This document shows, piece by piece, positions 28,988 to 36,638 of a stretch of 64,000 bases of DNA. This DNA is from Anaeromyxobacter diazotrophicus (GTDB lineage Bacteria > Myxococcota > Myxococcia > Myxococcales > Anaeromyxobacteraceae): NCBI RefSeq assembly GCF_013340205.1, contig NZ_BJTG01000009.1, positions 1 through 64,000 on the forward strand, written 5' to 3'. The position numbers were made by a program, and so were the translations under genes. Position 1 is the stretch's first letter, and each line of letters begins with the position of its first letter. The notes under the pieces were generated by a model that was not told where the DNA came from, did not search any database, and was given only the letters and a program-made list of their open reading frames with translations.

Positions 28988-29749
28988 ATGGCCCTCCCCC
29001 TCCACGACAGAGTCGCCTTCGTCACCGGCGCCACCTCCGGCTTCGGCCGCGCCATCGCCGAGCGCTTCGCGAAGGACGGCGCGCGCGTCGTCGTCACCGG
29101 CCGCCGCGCCGACCGGCTCCAGGAGCTCGCGCGCGCGCTCGGCGAGCGCGCCCACGCGGTCGTCCTCGACGTGCGGGATCGCCGCGCGGTCGAGGCCGCC
29201 GTGGCGGGGCTGCCCGGCCCCTTCGCGGAGGTGGACGTGCTCGTCAACAACGCCGGCCTGGCGCTCGGGCTCGAGCCCGCGCAGCGCGCCTCGCTCGACG
29301 AGTGGGACACGATGATCGACACGAACTGCCGCGGGCTCGTCACCTGCACCCGCGCCCTCCTGCCCGGGATGGTGGCGCGCCGGCGCGGGCACGTCGTCAA
29401 CATCGGGTCGGTCGCCGCGAGCTACCCCTACCCCGGCGGCAACGTCTACGGCGCCACCAAGGCCTTCGTGCACCAGTTCTCGCAGAACCTGAAGGCCGAC
29501 CTGCTCGGCACCGGGCTGCGCGTCACCGTGCTCGAGCCGGGCATGGCCGACACCGAGTTCTCGCTGGTCCGCCTCAAGGACCAGGGCAAGGCGAAGGCCG
29601 TCTACCAGGGGATGCAGCCGCTCACCGCCGAGGACGTCGCCGAGACCGTCGCCTGGTGCGTCACCCGGCCGCCGCACTTCAACGTCAACGTGGTCGAGAT
29701 GATGCCCACCGACCAGGCGTTCAGCGCCTTCTCCGTCCACCGGAAGTAG
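28988..29749 (+). CDS. Short-chain dehydrogenase/reductase, YdfG type
   Basis: A 253-residue classical SDR: cofactor loop TGATSGFG, RR after strand 2 (VVTGRRADR), which favours NADP, the NNAG motif, catalytic Ser in NIGSVAASYPY and the YGATK catalytic pair. The substrate region and the ending resemble E. coli YdfG (3-hydroxy acid/L-allo-threonine dehydrogenase): PGMADTEFSLVRLKDQ and PPHFNVNVVEMMPTDQ. TAGGAT is 8 bases before the ATG, and no ribosome-binding site is visible. Confidence 0.9.
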   Translation: MALPLHDRVAFVTGATSGFGRAIAERFAKDGARVVVTGRRADRLQELARALGERAHAVVLDVRDRRAVEAAVAGLPGPFAEVDVLVNNAGLALGLEPAQRASLDEWDTMIDTNCRGLVTCTRALLPGMVARRRGHVVNIGSVAASYPYPGGNVYGATKAFVHQFSQNLKADLLGTGLRVTVLEPGMADTEFSLVRLKDQGKAKAVYQGMQPLTAEDVAETVAWCVTRPPHFNVNVVEMMPTDQAFSAFSVHRK

Positions 29750-29835
29750 CCGGCCCCCGCGGCGGGCGACCCCACCGGGCGTGGCGGGACGCCGCAGGGC
29801 GGCGCATCCATGCGGCCACGTTCACTGGAGGACTC

Positions 29836-30645
29836 ATGAGGCGTTCCCTCGCAGCGCTGTTCGTGATGTGCGCCGTCCCGCTCGCCGCCGCCGCGCAGGG
29901 CGCCCCCGCCGGGAAGACGCAGGTCACCTGGTACGGCCACGCCGCCTTCGTGGTGAAGACGCCGAAGGGGACGGTGCTCGCCATCGACCCGTGGTTCTCG
30001 AACCCGTCGAACAAGGACGGCAAGGTCGCGCCTCCCGAGAAGGTCGACTTCATCCTCGTGACGCACGGTCACGCGGACCACGTCGGCGACGCGGTGGCGC
30101 TGGCGCAGAAGACCAAGGCCAAGTTCGTGGGCGCCTTCGAGCTGGCCCAGGCGCTCGCCGGCGCCGGGTACCCGGCCGACCAGGCGACGACGGCCACCGC
30201 CGGCAACATGGGCGGGACGATCGATCTCACCGACGAGGTGTCGGTCACGCTCGTCCCGGCGGTCCACAGCTCCGGGTTCAAGGCCGGGAACGAGGGCGCC
30301 GCGCAGTACGCCGGGAACCCGGTCGGCTTCATGATCCACGTGAAGGGCGGGCCGACCATCTACCACACCGGCGACACCGCCCCCGTCTCCGACATCCAGT
30401 ACCCGGCGAAGCGCTGGGCGCCCGTCGACCTCATGCTGGCCTGCATCGGCGGCCACTTCACCATGGACCCCACCGGCGCCGCGCTCATGGCGAGCTGGGT
30501 CAACCCGAAGCAGCTCGTGCCCATGCACTTCGGCACCTTCCCGCTCCTCAAGGGCACGCCCGCCGAGCTGCAGCAGGCGCTGCAGCAGCGCGGCGTGAAG
30601 ACGAAGATGGTCGAGATGAAGGTCGGGGAGACGCGCGCGTTCTGA
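29836..30645 (+). CDS. Secreted UPF0173-type metal-dependent hydrolase
   Basis: A 269-residue metallo-beta-lactamase-fold protein with a signal peptide (SLAALFVMCAVPLAAAAQG) that most family members lack, so it is probably periplasmic. The metal motif THGHADHVGD supplies the HxHxDH ligands, with further ligands in the YHTGDTAP and HFGTFP regions. GGAGG lies just before ATG 29836. UPF0173/UlaG-like enzymes act on lactones or phosphodiesters; the substrate here is unknown. Confidence 0.88.
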   Translation: MRRSLAALFVMCAVPLAAAAQGAPAGKTQVTWYGHAAFVVKTPKGTVLAIDPWFSNPSNKDGKVAPPEKVDFILVTHGHADHVGDAVALAQKTKAKFVGAFELAQALAGAGYPADQATTATAGNMGGTIDLTDEVSVTLVPAVHSSGFKAGNEGAAQYAGNPVGFMIHVKGGPTIYHTGDTAPVSDIQYPAKRWAPVDLMLACIGGHFTMDPTGAALMASWVNPKQLVPMHFGTFPLLKGTPAELQQALQQRGVKTKMVEMKVGETRAF

Positions 30646-30677
30646 AGCCGGCGGGCGAGATCCCGTATATTCCGGGG

Positions 30678-32087
30678 ATGGACCCGGCCCGCCCCACCCT
30701 CCTCGTCGTCGACGACGAGAAGAACATCCGCCGCACGCTGCGCATGGTCCTCGAGCCCGAGGGCTACGCGGTGGCCGAGGCGGAGACCGCCGAGGAGGCG
30801 CTCCAGCTCCTCGAGGCGGAGCCGGTGGACCTCGGCATCTTCGACGTCCGGCTCCCCGGGATGGACGGGCTGGCGCTCCTGTCGCGGGCGCGCGAGCTGT
30901 GGCGCGACCTGCCCGTCATCGTGATCAGCGGCCACGCCGAGACCCCCGACGTCGTCGAGGCCATGCGCCGCGGCGCGCTCGACTTCTTCTCCAAGCCGGT
31001 GGACCGCGACCGGGTGCTGGTGAGCGTGAAGAACGCGCTGGCGCGCCGCTCGCTCGAGGAGCGGGTGAAGGACCTCTCCGCCCGCGAGCGGCGCTTCGGC
31101 GACGAGATGCTGGGCGACAGCCCCGCCCTGCGGCGGCTGCGCGAGGACATCGCCAAGGTCGCGCCGACCAACGGACGCGTGCTCATCCTGGGGGAGTCCG
31201 GGACCGGCAAGGAGCTCATCGCGCACGAGATCCACCGTCAGTCGAAGCGGGCCGCCGGCCCCTTCGTCAAGGTGAACTGCGCCGCCATCCCCTCGGAGCT
31301 CATCGAGAGCGAGCTCTTCGGGCACGAGAAGGGCAGCTTCTCCGGCGCCGCCGCCCGGCGCCGCGGCCAGTTCGAGGTGGCGCACGGCGGCACGCTCTTC
31401 CTGGACGAGATCGGGGACATGAGCGCCTCGGCCCAGGCCAAGGTGCTGCGGGCGCTGCAGACCGGCGAGGTGACGCGGGTCGGCTCGGAGCGCGCCTTCA
31501 CCGTCGACGTGCGCGTCCTCGCGGCGACCAACAAGGACCTCGAGGCCGAGGTGCGGGAGGGGACCTTCCGCGAGGACCTCTTCTTCCGGCTCAACGTCGT
31601 GCCGCTCCGCGCGCCGCCGCTGCGCGACCGGCTGGAGGACGTGCCGGCGCTCGCCGAGCGCTTCCTGCAGCTCGCCATGCGCGAGAACGGCATGCGCCCG
31701 AAGCCCATCGACCCCGCCGTCTACGAGCGCCTGGCGCGCCACCGGTGGCCGGGGAACGTCCGCGAGCTGCGCAACGTGTGCGAGCGGATGGCCATCATGA
31801 GCGGCGACCGCGTCACCCCGGCCGACGTCCCGGAGGTGGCCGCGGCGCGCCCGGCGCCGCCGCCCGGCGAGGGCGCCGACCTCTCGCGGTACGGCGAGGT
31901 GCCGCTCAAGGAGCTCCGGGACCTGGTCGAGCGCGACTACATCCTGAAGAAGCTCGAGGAGCACGACTGGAACATCACCCAGGCCGCGCAGGCGCTGGGG
32001 GTCGAGCGCACCAACCTCCACAAGAAGATCAGGCAACACGGGCTCTCCCGCGCCGGCCGGTCCCCTCCCGAGGACGAGCCGGAGTGA
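30678..32087 (+). CDS. NtrC/NtrX-family sigma54-type response regulator with GSFSGA loop
   Basis: A 469-residue protein: receiver domain (about 8-120; VVDDEKN, phospho-Asp in IFDVRLPG, K in FFSKPV), AAA+ domain (about 145-380; Walker A GESGTGKE, Walker B TLFLDEIGDM, RHRWPGNVRELRN) and a Fis-type helix-turn-helix (NITQAAQALGVERTNLHKKI). The sigma54-contact loop normally reading GAFTGA is GSFSGA at residues 219-224. Such loops may weaken or abolish sigma54 activation, as seen in some NtrX and TyrR-like proteins. TATATT ends 6 bases before the ATG. Likely partner of the NtrY-like kinase at 26723. Confidence 0.92.
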   Translation: MDPARPTLLVVDDEKNIRRTLRMVLEPEGYAVAEAETAEEALQLLEAEPVDLGIFDVRLPGMDGLALLSRARELWRDLPVIVISGHAETPDVVEAMRRGALDFFSKPVDRDRVLVSVKNALARRSLEERVKDLSARERRFGDEMLGDSPALRRLREDIAKVAPTNGRVLILGESGTGKELIAHEIHRQSKRAAGPFVKVNCAAIPSELIESELFGHEKGSFSGAAARRRGQFEVAHGGTLFLDEIGDMSASAQAKVLRALQTGEVTRVGSERAFTVDVRVLAATNKDLEAEVREGTFREDLFFRLNVVPLRAPPLRDRLEDVPALAERFLQLAMRENGMRPKPIDPAVYERLARHRWPGNVRELRNVCERMAIMSGDRVTPADVPEVAAARPAPPPGEGADLSRYGEVPLKELRDLVERDYILKKLEEHDWNITQAAQALGVERTNLHKKIRQHGLSRAGRSPPEDEPE

Positions 32088-32147
32088 CGCGGCCGGGCCG
32101 CCAGCACGGGCCCGCGACGAATCGCCCCGTCGAGTGAACGGGTGGGG

Positions 32148-32170
32148 GCGCCGCGGCCCCACCGCGGCGC
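32148..32170 (+). terminator. GC hairpin after the NtrC/NtrX-type gene
   Basis: Perfect 9-bp stem GCGCCGCGG/CCGCGGCGC with a 5-base loop, 61 bases after the regulator stop codon. No T-tract follows. It probably marks the 3' end of that transcript; the rest of the 159-base gap shows only a -10-like TAGCAT before the next gene. Confidence 0.4.
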
Positions 32171-32246
32171 GCCAGGCCGGGGGCCGACCCGGGGCCCGCC
32201 CCGACCCGTCGCGGCGCGCGCCCGACTCCTCTAGCATCGCCGGCCC

Positions 32247-33449
32247 GTGGCCCCTTACACCACCGAGGCGACCTCTCCGGAGCGGCGCGGGTTCATGCTG
32301 CTCCTGGGCGCCACGAACGCGGTCCTGCTGGTCCTGGACGTCCTCCGCGGGCCGCCCGAGCTCGGGCTGCTCCTCGCCGGCCGCCTGCTGCTCATGGCGG
32401 TGCTCCTCGGCGCCCCGCTCGCGCTCGGCCGGGCCAGCGGCGCGGCCGCGGGCGCGGTGGCCACGGTGGGTGGCGTCGTCGCCGCCGCCGGCTTCGCGGC
32501 CGTGGCGCGCGCGACCGGGGGCGGCGCGGGGCCGTACCTGGTGGTGCTCCCCATCCTGCCGATCGTGTACCTGCTGGCGGTCCCCGACGTGCCCTGGGCG
32601 GCGCTGTCGACCGGCCTCCTGGGCGGGACCCTCGCCATCGCCATCGTGTGGTCGGAGGGGGCGCGCGGGGCGCGGCTCGCCACGGCCGTGGCGCTGAACG
32701 CGTTCGGGACGGCATACGCCACCGCGGGCGCGGCGCTCAACCGCCACCTGCGGCGGCGCGAGGCGGCGGCGCGCGAGGAGCTGGGCCGCAGCGAGGCGCG
32801 CCGGGTCCAGGCGGAGCGGATGACCTTGCTCGGGCGGGTGGTGGCGGGCGTGGCGCACGCCTTCAACAACCCGCTGGCGGCGCTCTCGGCCGACCTGCGC
32901 TGGCTCGAGCGCGTCGCCCGGGGCGCCCCCGAACCCGACGCGGCCGAGGTGGACGAGGTGGCCGGGGATGCCCGGAGCGCGCTCGAGCGCCTGCGCCGCA
33001 TCGTCCTCGACCTGGGCGCGCTGGCGCGCGAGGGGCGCGGCGCCCGCGAGGCGCTCGAGCTGGCCGAGCTGGTCGCGCACGCGGCGCGGCTGGCCGCGCT
33101 GCGCGGCGTGGCGGCCGACGCCGCCGCCGTCCCTGCGGGGCTGCGGGTCCTCGGCGAGCGCGACTCGCTGGTCCAGGCGCTGGCCGGGGTCCTCATCTCG
33201 TGCTCGGAGGGCGGCGCCCGGGGCGGCGCGGCGCTGCGCCTGTCCGCCGCGGCCCGGGACGGCGCCCTCGAGCTGCGCATCGACGGCGCGGGGCGCGGCG
33301 TGCTGCTCCACGACGACGTCCTCCTGGTGGTCGCGCGCGAGCGCCTCTCCTCGCTCGGCGGCGGCCTGGAGGCCCGGCGCGACGAGGGCGGCGAGGGGAT
33401 CGTGGTGCACCTCCCGCCGGCCGCGGCGGAACCGCCCCCGGCCCGCTGA
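32247..33449 (+). CDS. Histidine-kinase-like membrane protein with degenerate catalytic boxes
   Basis: A 400-residue product from GTG 32247. Residues about 15-155 hold five or six hydrophobic segments, then a short helical linker and a dimerisation box VVAGVAHAFNNPLAALSADL with the phospho-acceptor-position His at 204. The residue after that His is Ala instead of the usual Glu, the N-box lacks its Asn residues (LVQALAGVLISCSEGG), and the G1 box is reduced to IDGAGRG. ATP binding and autophosphorylation are therefore doubtful; it may be a pseudokinase or phosphatase partner. TAGCAT lies 9 bases before the start. Confidence 0.8.
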   Translation: MAPYTTEATSPERRGFMLLLGATNAVLLVLDVLRGPPELGLLLAGRLLLMAVLLGAPLALGRASGAAAGAVATVGGVVAAAGFAAVARATGGGAGPYLVVLPILPIVYLLAVPDVPWAALSTGLLGGTLAIAIVWSEGARGARLATAVALNAFGTAYATAGAALNRHLRRREAAAREELGRSEARRVQAERMTLLGRVVAGVAHAFNNPLAALSADLRWLERVARGAPEPDAAEVDEVAGDARSALERLRRIVLDLGALAREGRGAREALELAELVAHAARLAALRGVAADAAAVPAGLRVLGERDSLVQALAGVLISCSEGGARGGAALRLSAAARDGALELRIDGAGRGVLLHDDVLLVVARERLSSLGGGLEARRDEGGEGIVVHLPPAAAEPPPAR

Positions 33450-33462
33450 TAGGATGGGGCGG

Positions 33463-36400
33463 ATGAACGCCCCCGCGCCCGTCCCCCCGGTCGAGCCCGC
33501 GCCCTTCCGCGCCGAGGCGGCCGCCCGCGAGCGGCTGGCGCGCCTCGCCGCCCGCGCCACCCCCGCCACGCTCGAGCGCCTCACGGCGCTGTGCGCGCGC
33601 GCCGCCGACCCGGACCTGGCGCTGGCCGGCGTCGAGCGCTACGCCGACGCCGCCGGGGCGCTGCCGGACGCGCCGGCGCTGCTCGAGGCGCTCGTGCTCG
33701 TCTGCGGGGCGTCGCGGATGGTGGCGAGCCTGCTCGCGCGCGAGCCCGCCCTGCTCCGGCGCGCGGCCGGCTCACGCCGGCTCGACGCCCCGCGCGGCGA
33801 GGACGAGCTCCGGCGCCTGCTGGCGCGCGCCGCGGCCCGGCTCGACCCGGACGACGTCCCGGGGCTGCACCGGCTGCTCCGGCGCGTCCGCACCCGCGAG
33901 GTGGTCCGGATCGCGCTGCGCGACCTCCGCCGCGCGCGCATGAGCGAGGTGACCGGCGAGCTGTCGGCGCTCGCCACCGCCTGCCTGGACGCCGCCATCC
34001 GGTTCCACGACCGGCGGCTCCGCGCGCGCCACGGCGCCCCGGAGGGCCTCGAGGACCGCGAGCCCGGCGCCGGCTTCTGCGCCCTCGCCATGGGGAAGCT
34101 CGGCGCCCGCGAGCTCAACTTCTCCTCCGACGTGGACGTCATCTACGTCTACGGCCCGGACGGCACCACCGCGGGGGGCGTCACCCACTTCGCCCACTAC
34201 GCGAAGCTCGCCGAGCTCGTCACCGAGGCGCTCGCCAAGCCCACCGACGACGGGTTCGTGTTCCGGGTCGACCTGAACCTGCGGCCGGACGGCCGCAGCG
34301 GCCCCATCGTGAACAGCGTCCGCGCCGCCGAGCTCTACTACCAGTCGTTCGGGCGGTCGTGGGAGCGGAACGCGCTCGTCAAGGCGCGGCCCGCCGCCGG
34401 CGACGTGGCGGTGGGGGAGGAGCTGCTCCGGTGGCTCGAGCCGTTCGTCTGGCGCCGCTCGCTCGACCTCGAGATCGTGGCCGAGATCCAGGCCATGAAG
34501 GCGCGCATCGACGCGCGCGCCGGCGCCGAGGGGCGCGACAACCTCAAGCTCGGCAAGGGCGGGATCCGCGAGGTCGAGTTCTTCGTCTCGGCGCTCCAGC
34601 TGCTCCACGGCGGGAAGTCGCGCGAGCTGCGCGAGCGGGCGGTGCTGCCCGCCCTCGACCGGCTGCTCTTCGCCGGGGTGGTGCCCGCGCGGGAGCGCGA
34701 CGCGCTGGCGGACGCGTACCTCTTCCTGCGCCGCGCCGAGCACCGGGTGCAGATGGAGGACGGGCGGCAGACGCACGCCCTGCCCCCGCCCGAGGAGCGG
34801 GCGTGGCTGGCGCGGGCGATGGGGTACTCCAGCCTGCAGCGGTTCGAGGAGCAGCTGGCGGCGCACCGCGAGCGGGTGGCCGCGCTGTTCGCGGACGTGC
34901 TCGGGCGCGGCGCGGAGGAGGTGAAGCTCGACCCCGAGCTCTCGCTCCTCGCCGACCCGACCGTGCCCGACGAGCGCCGGGTCGAGATCGCGCTCCGCCG
35001 CGGGCTCTCCGACCCCGACCGCGCCCTGGCCGCGCTCGACGCCCTGGGCCGCCGCCGCACCCCATTCGCCCACTCGGGCGATCCGGTCGCCGCCGTCGCG
35101 CTCCTGCAGGAGGCGCTCGCGACGCCCGACCCCGACCAGGCGCTGGGCTTCCTGGCCGACTTCGCCGCCGCCCTCCCCAACGCCGAGCCCTACTTCCGGC
35201 TCCTTTCGCAGAACCACCGGGTGGCGCGGCTGCTCCTGTCGCTGTTCGGCACCTCCGACTTCCTCTCCAAGCGCTTCCTGCGCCACCCCGAGCTGCTCGA
35301 CGCGCTCCTGCGCGAGGACTCGGTGGTGCTGGCGAAGGGGCGGGACGCCTTCCAGCTCGAGCTCGAGGCGCGGCTCGCGCCGCTGGCGCGCCCGGCCGAG
35401 GGCCTCGACCAGAGCCTCGAGGACCAGCTGGGCGAGCTGCGCCGCTACAAGAACGAGGAGGTCCTGCGCATCGCGGTGCACGACATCGCCGGCGCCCTCC
35501 CGCTGGCCGGGGTGGCGGCCCAGCTCTCCGACCTGGCCGAGGTGTCGCTCGAGCGGTGCCTCGCGCTCGCCGAGCAGGAGGCGCGCGAGAAGGGGCGGCT
35601 GCCGCAGCACCGCCTGTGCGTCATCGCCATGGGGAAGCTGGGCGGGCGCGAGCTCGGCTACCACTCCGACCTCGACCTCGTCTTCCTCTACCGCTCGCCC
35701 CCGGGCGACGAGGCGGCGCCGCACTCCTCGCACGGCGACTACGCGCGGCTGGCCCAGCGGCTCATGTCGTTCCTGCAGATGCCCCTGCGCGAGGGCTTCC
35801 TGTGGAAGATCGACACCCGGCTCCGCCCCTCCGGCAACCAGGGGGCGCTCGTCACCAGCGCGGCTGGCTTCGCCCGGTACCACGTCGGCGGCGAGGGCGT
35901 GGCGCCGGTGCGCAGCCAGCTCTGGGAGCGGCAGGCGCTGCTCCGGGCGCGCTTCGTCGCCGGCGACGCGGCGCTGTTCGAGGAGGTGCAGGCCCGGGTG
36001 CTCGTGCCGGCGCTGTGGAGCCGCCCCGCCGACCCGGCCCAGCTCGCCCACGAGATCCGGCGCATGCGCGAGCGGATCGAGGCCGAGATCGGGAAGGAGG
36101 CGGAGCGCGGCCCGAACCCGAAGTCCGGCCGCGGCGGCCTCATCGACGTGGAGTTCGCCGCCCAGTTCCTCCAGCTCGCGCACGGCCACGCCCACCCGTC
36201 GGTGCGGACGCCCTCGACCCCGGTCGCGCTGCGGCGCCTGCGCGAGGCGGGCCTCCTCGCCGACGCCGAGCACCAGGCGCTCGCCAGCGGCTACGAGTTC
36301 CTGCGCCGGCTCGACCTCCGCCTCCGCATCGTCCACGACTACACGGTGGACCACCTGCCGCAGGGCCGCGGGCTCGTCCAGCTGGCGCGCCGGCTCGGCT

Positions 36401-36492
36401 ACTACGGCGAGGACCCCTCCGCCCGCTTCCAGGCCGAGTACCGCCGGGTCACGGCCGAGGTGCGCGCCGCCTTCGACGAGGTGGTGCGGTAG
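33463..36492 (+). CDS. glnE: Bifunctional glutamine synthetase adenylyltransferase/deadenylase
   Basis: Adds and removes AMP on glutamine synthetase in response to nitrogen status. The 1009-residue product has two nucleotidyltransferase domains: the deadenylating one with AMGKLGARELNFSSDVDVIY (about residues 207-226) and the adenylylating one with AMGKLGGRELGYHSDLDLVF, each followed by its GlnD-PII-like helical domain. The catalytic Asp pairs are intact. An in-frame ATG at 33454 is an alternative start. TAGGAT ends 7 bases before ATG 33463, overlapping the previous gene's stop region, so it may be both cotranscribed and separately started. Confidence 0.95.
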   Translation: MNAPAPVPPVEPAPFRAEAAARERLARLAARATPATLERLTALCARAADPDLALAGVERYADAAGALPDAPALLEALVLVCGASRMVASLLAREPALLRRAAGSRRLDAPRGEDELRRLLARAAARLDPDDVPGLHRLLRRVRTREVVRIALRDLRRARMSEVTGELSALATACLDAAIRFHDRRLRARHGAPEGLEDREPGAGFCALAMGKLGARELNFSSDVDVIYVYGPDGTTAGGVTHFAHYAKLAELVTEALAKPTDDGFVFRVDLNLRPDGRSGPIVNSVRAAELYYQSFGRSWERNALVKARPAAGDVAVGEELLRWLEPFVWRRSLDLEIVAEIQAMKARIDARAGAEGRDNLKLGKGGIREVEFFVSALQLLHGGKSRELRERAVLPALDRLLFAGVVPARERDALADAYLFLRRAEHRVQMEDGRQTHALPPPEERAWLARAMGYSSLQRFEEQLAAHRERVAALFADVLGRGAEEVKLDPELSLLADPTVPDERRVEIALRRGLSDPDRALAALDALGRRRTPFAHSGDPVAAVALLQEALATPDPDQALGFLADFAAALPNAEPYFRLLSQNHRVARLLLSLFGTSDFLSKRFLRHPELLDALLREDSVVLAKGRDAFQLELEARLAPLARPAEGLDQSLEDQLGELRRYKNEEVLRIAVHDIAGALPLAGVAAQLSDLAEVSLERCLALAEQEAREKGRLPQHRLCVIAMGKLGGRELGYHSDLDLVFLYRSPPGDEAAPHSSHGDYARLAQRLMSFLQMPLREGFLWKIDTRLRPSGNQGALVTSAAGFARYHVGGEGVAPVRSQLWERQALLRARFVAGDAALFEEVQARVLVPALWSRPADPAQLAHEIRRMRERIEAEIGKEAERGPNPKSGRGGLIDVEFAAQFLQLAHGHAHPSVRTPSTPVALRRLREAGLLADAEHQALASGYEFLRRLDLRLRIVHDYTVDHLPQGRGLVQLARRLGYYGEDPSARFQAEYRRVTAEVRAAFDEVVR

Positions 36493-36522
36493 CTCGGGAG
36501 GGTGGGGCCCACCGCAGGTGGG

Positions 36523-36638
36523 GAGGGGCGAAGCCCCTCTCAGGCGGGGCAGGCGCGCGCAGCGCGCCGCAGGGTCCCGCCGAGCAGGGGTGGGGCCCCG
36601 GCCAGCTTTGCTGGACGGGGCGGGGGCGCAGCCCCCGC
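36523..36638. terminator. Cluster of four triloop hairpins between convergent glnE and kup
   Basis: Four consecutive perfect hairpins, each with a 3-base loop: GAGGGGC-gaa-GCCCCTC (36523-36539), GGCGCGC-gca-GCGCGCC (36552-36568), CCAGC-ttt-GCTGG (36602-36614) and GCGGGGGC-gca-GCCCCCGC (36620-36638). The last one touches the kup stop codon. Position between converging genes suggests a bidirectional terminator or transcript-end barrier; the regular triloop form also resembles mobile palindromic repeats. Confidence 0.55.
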
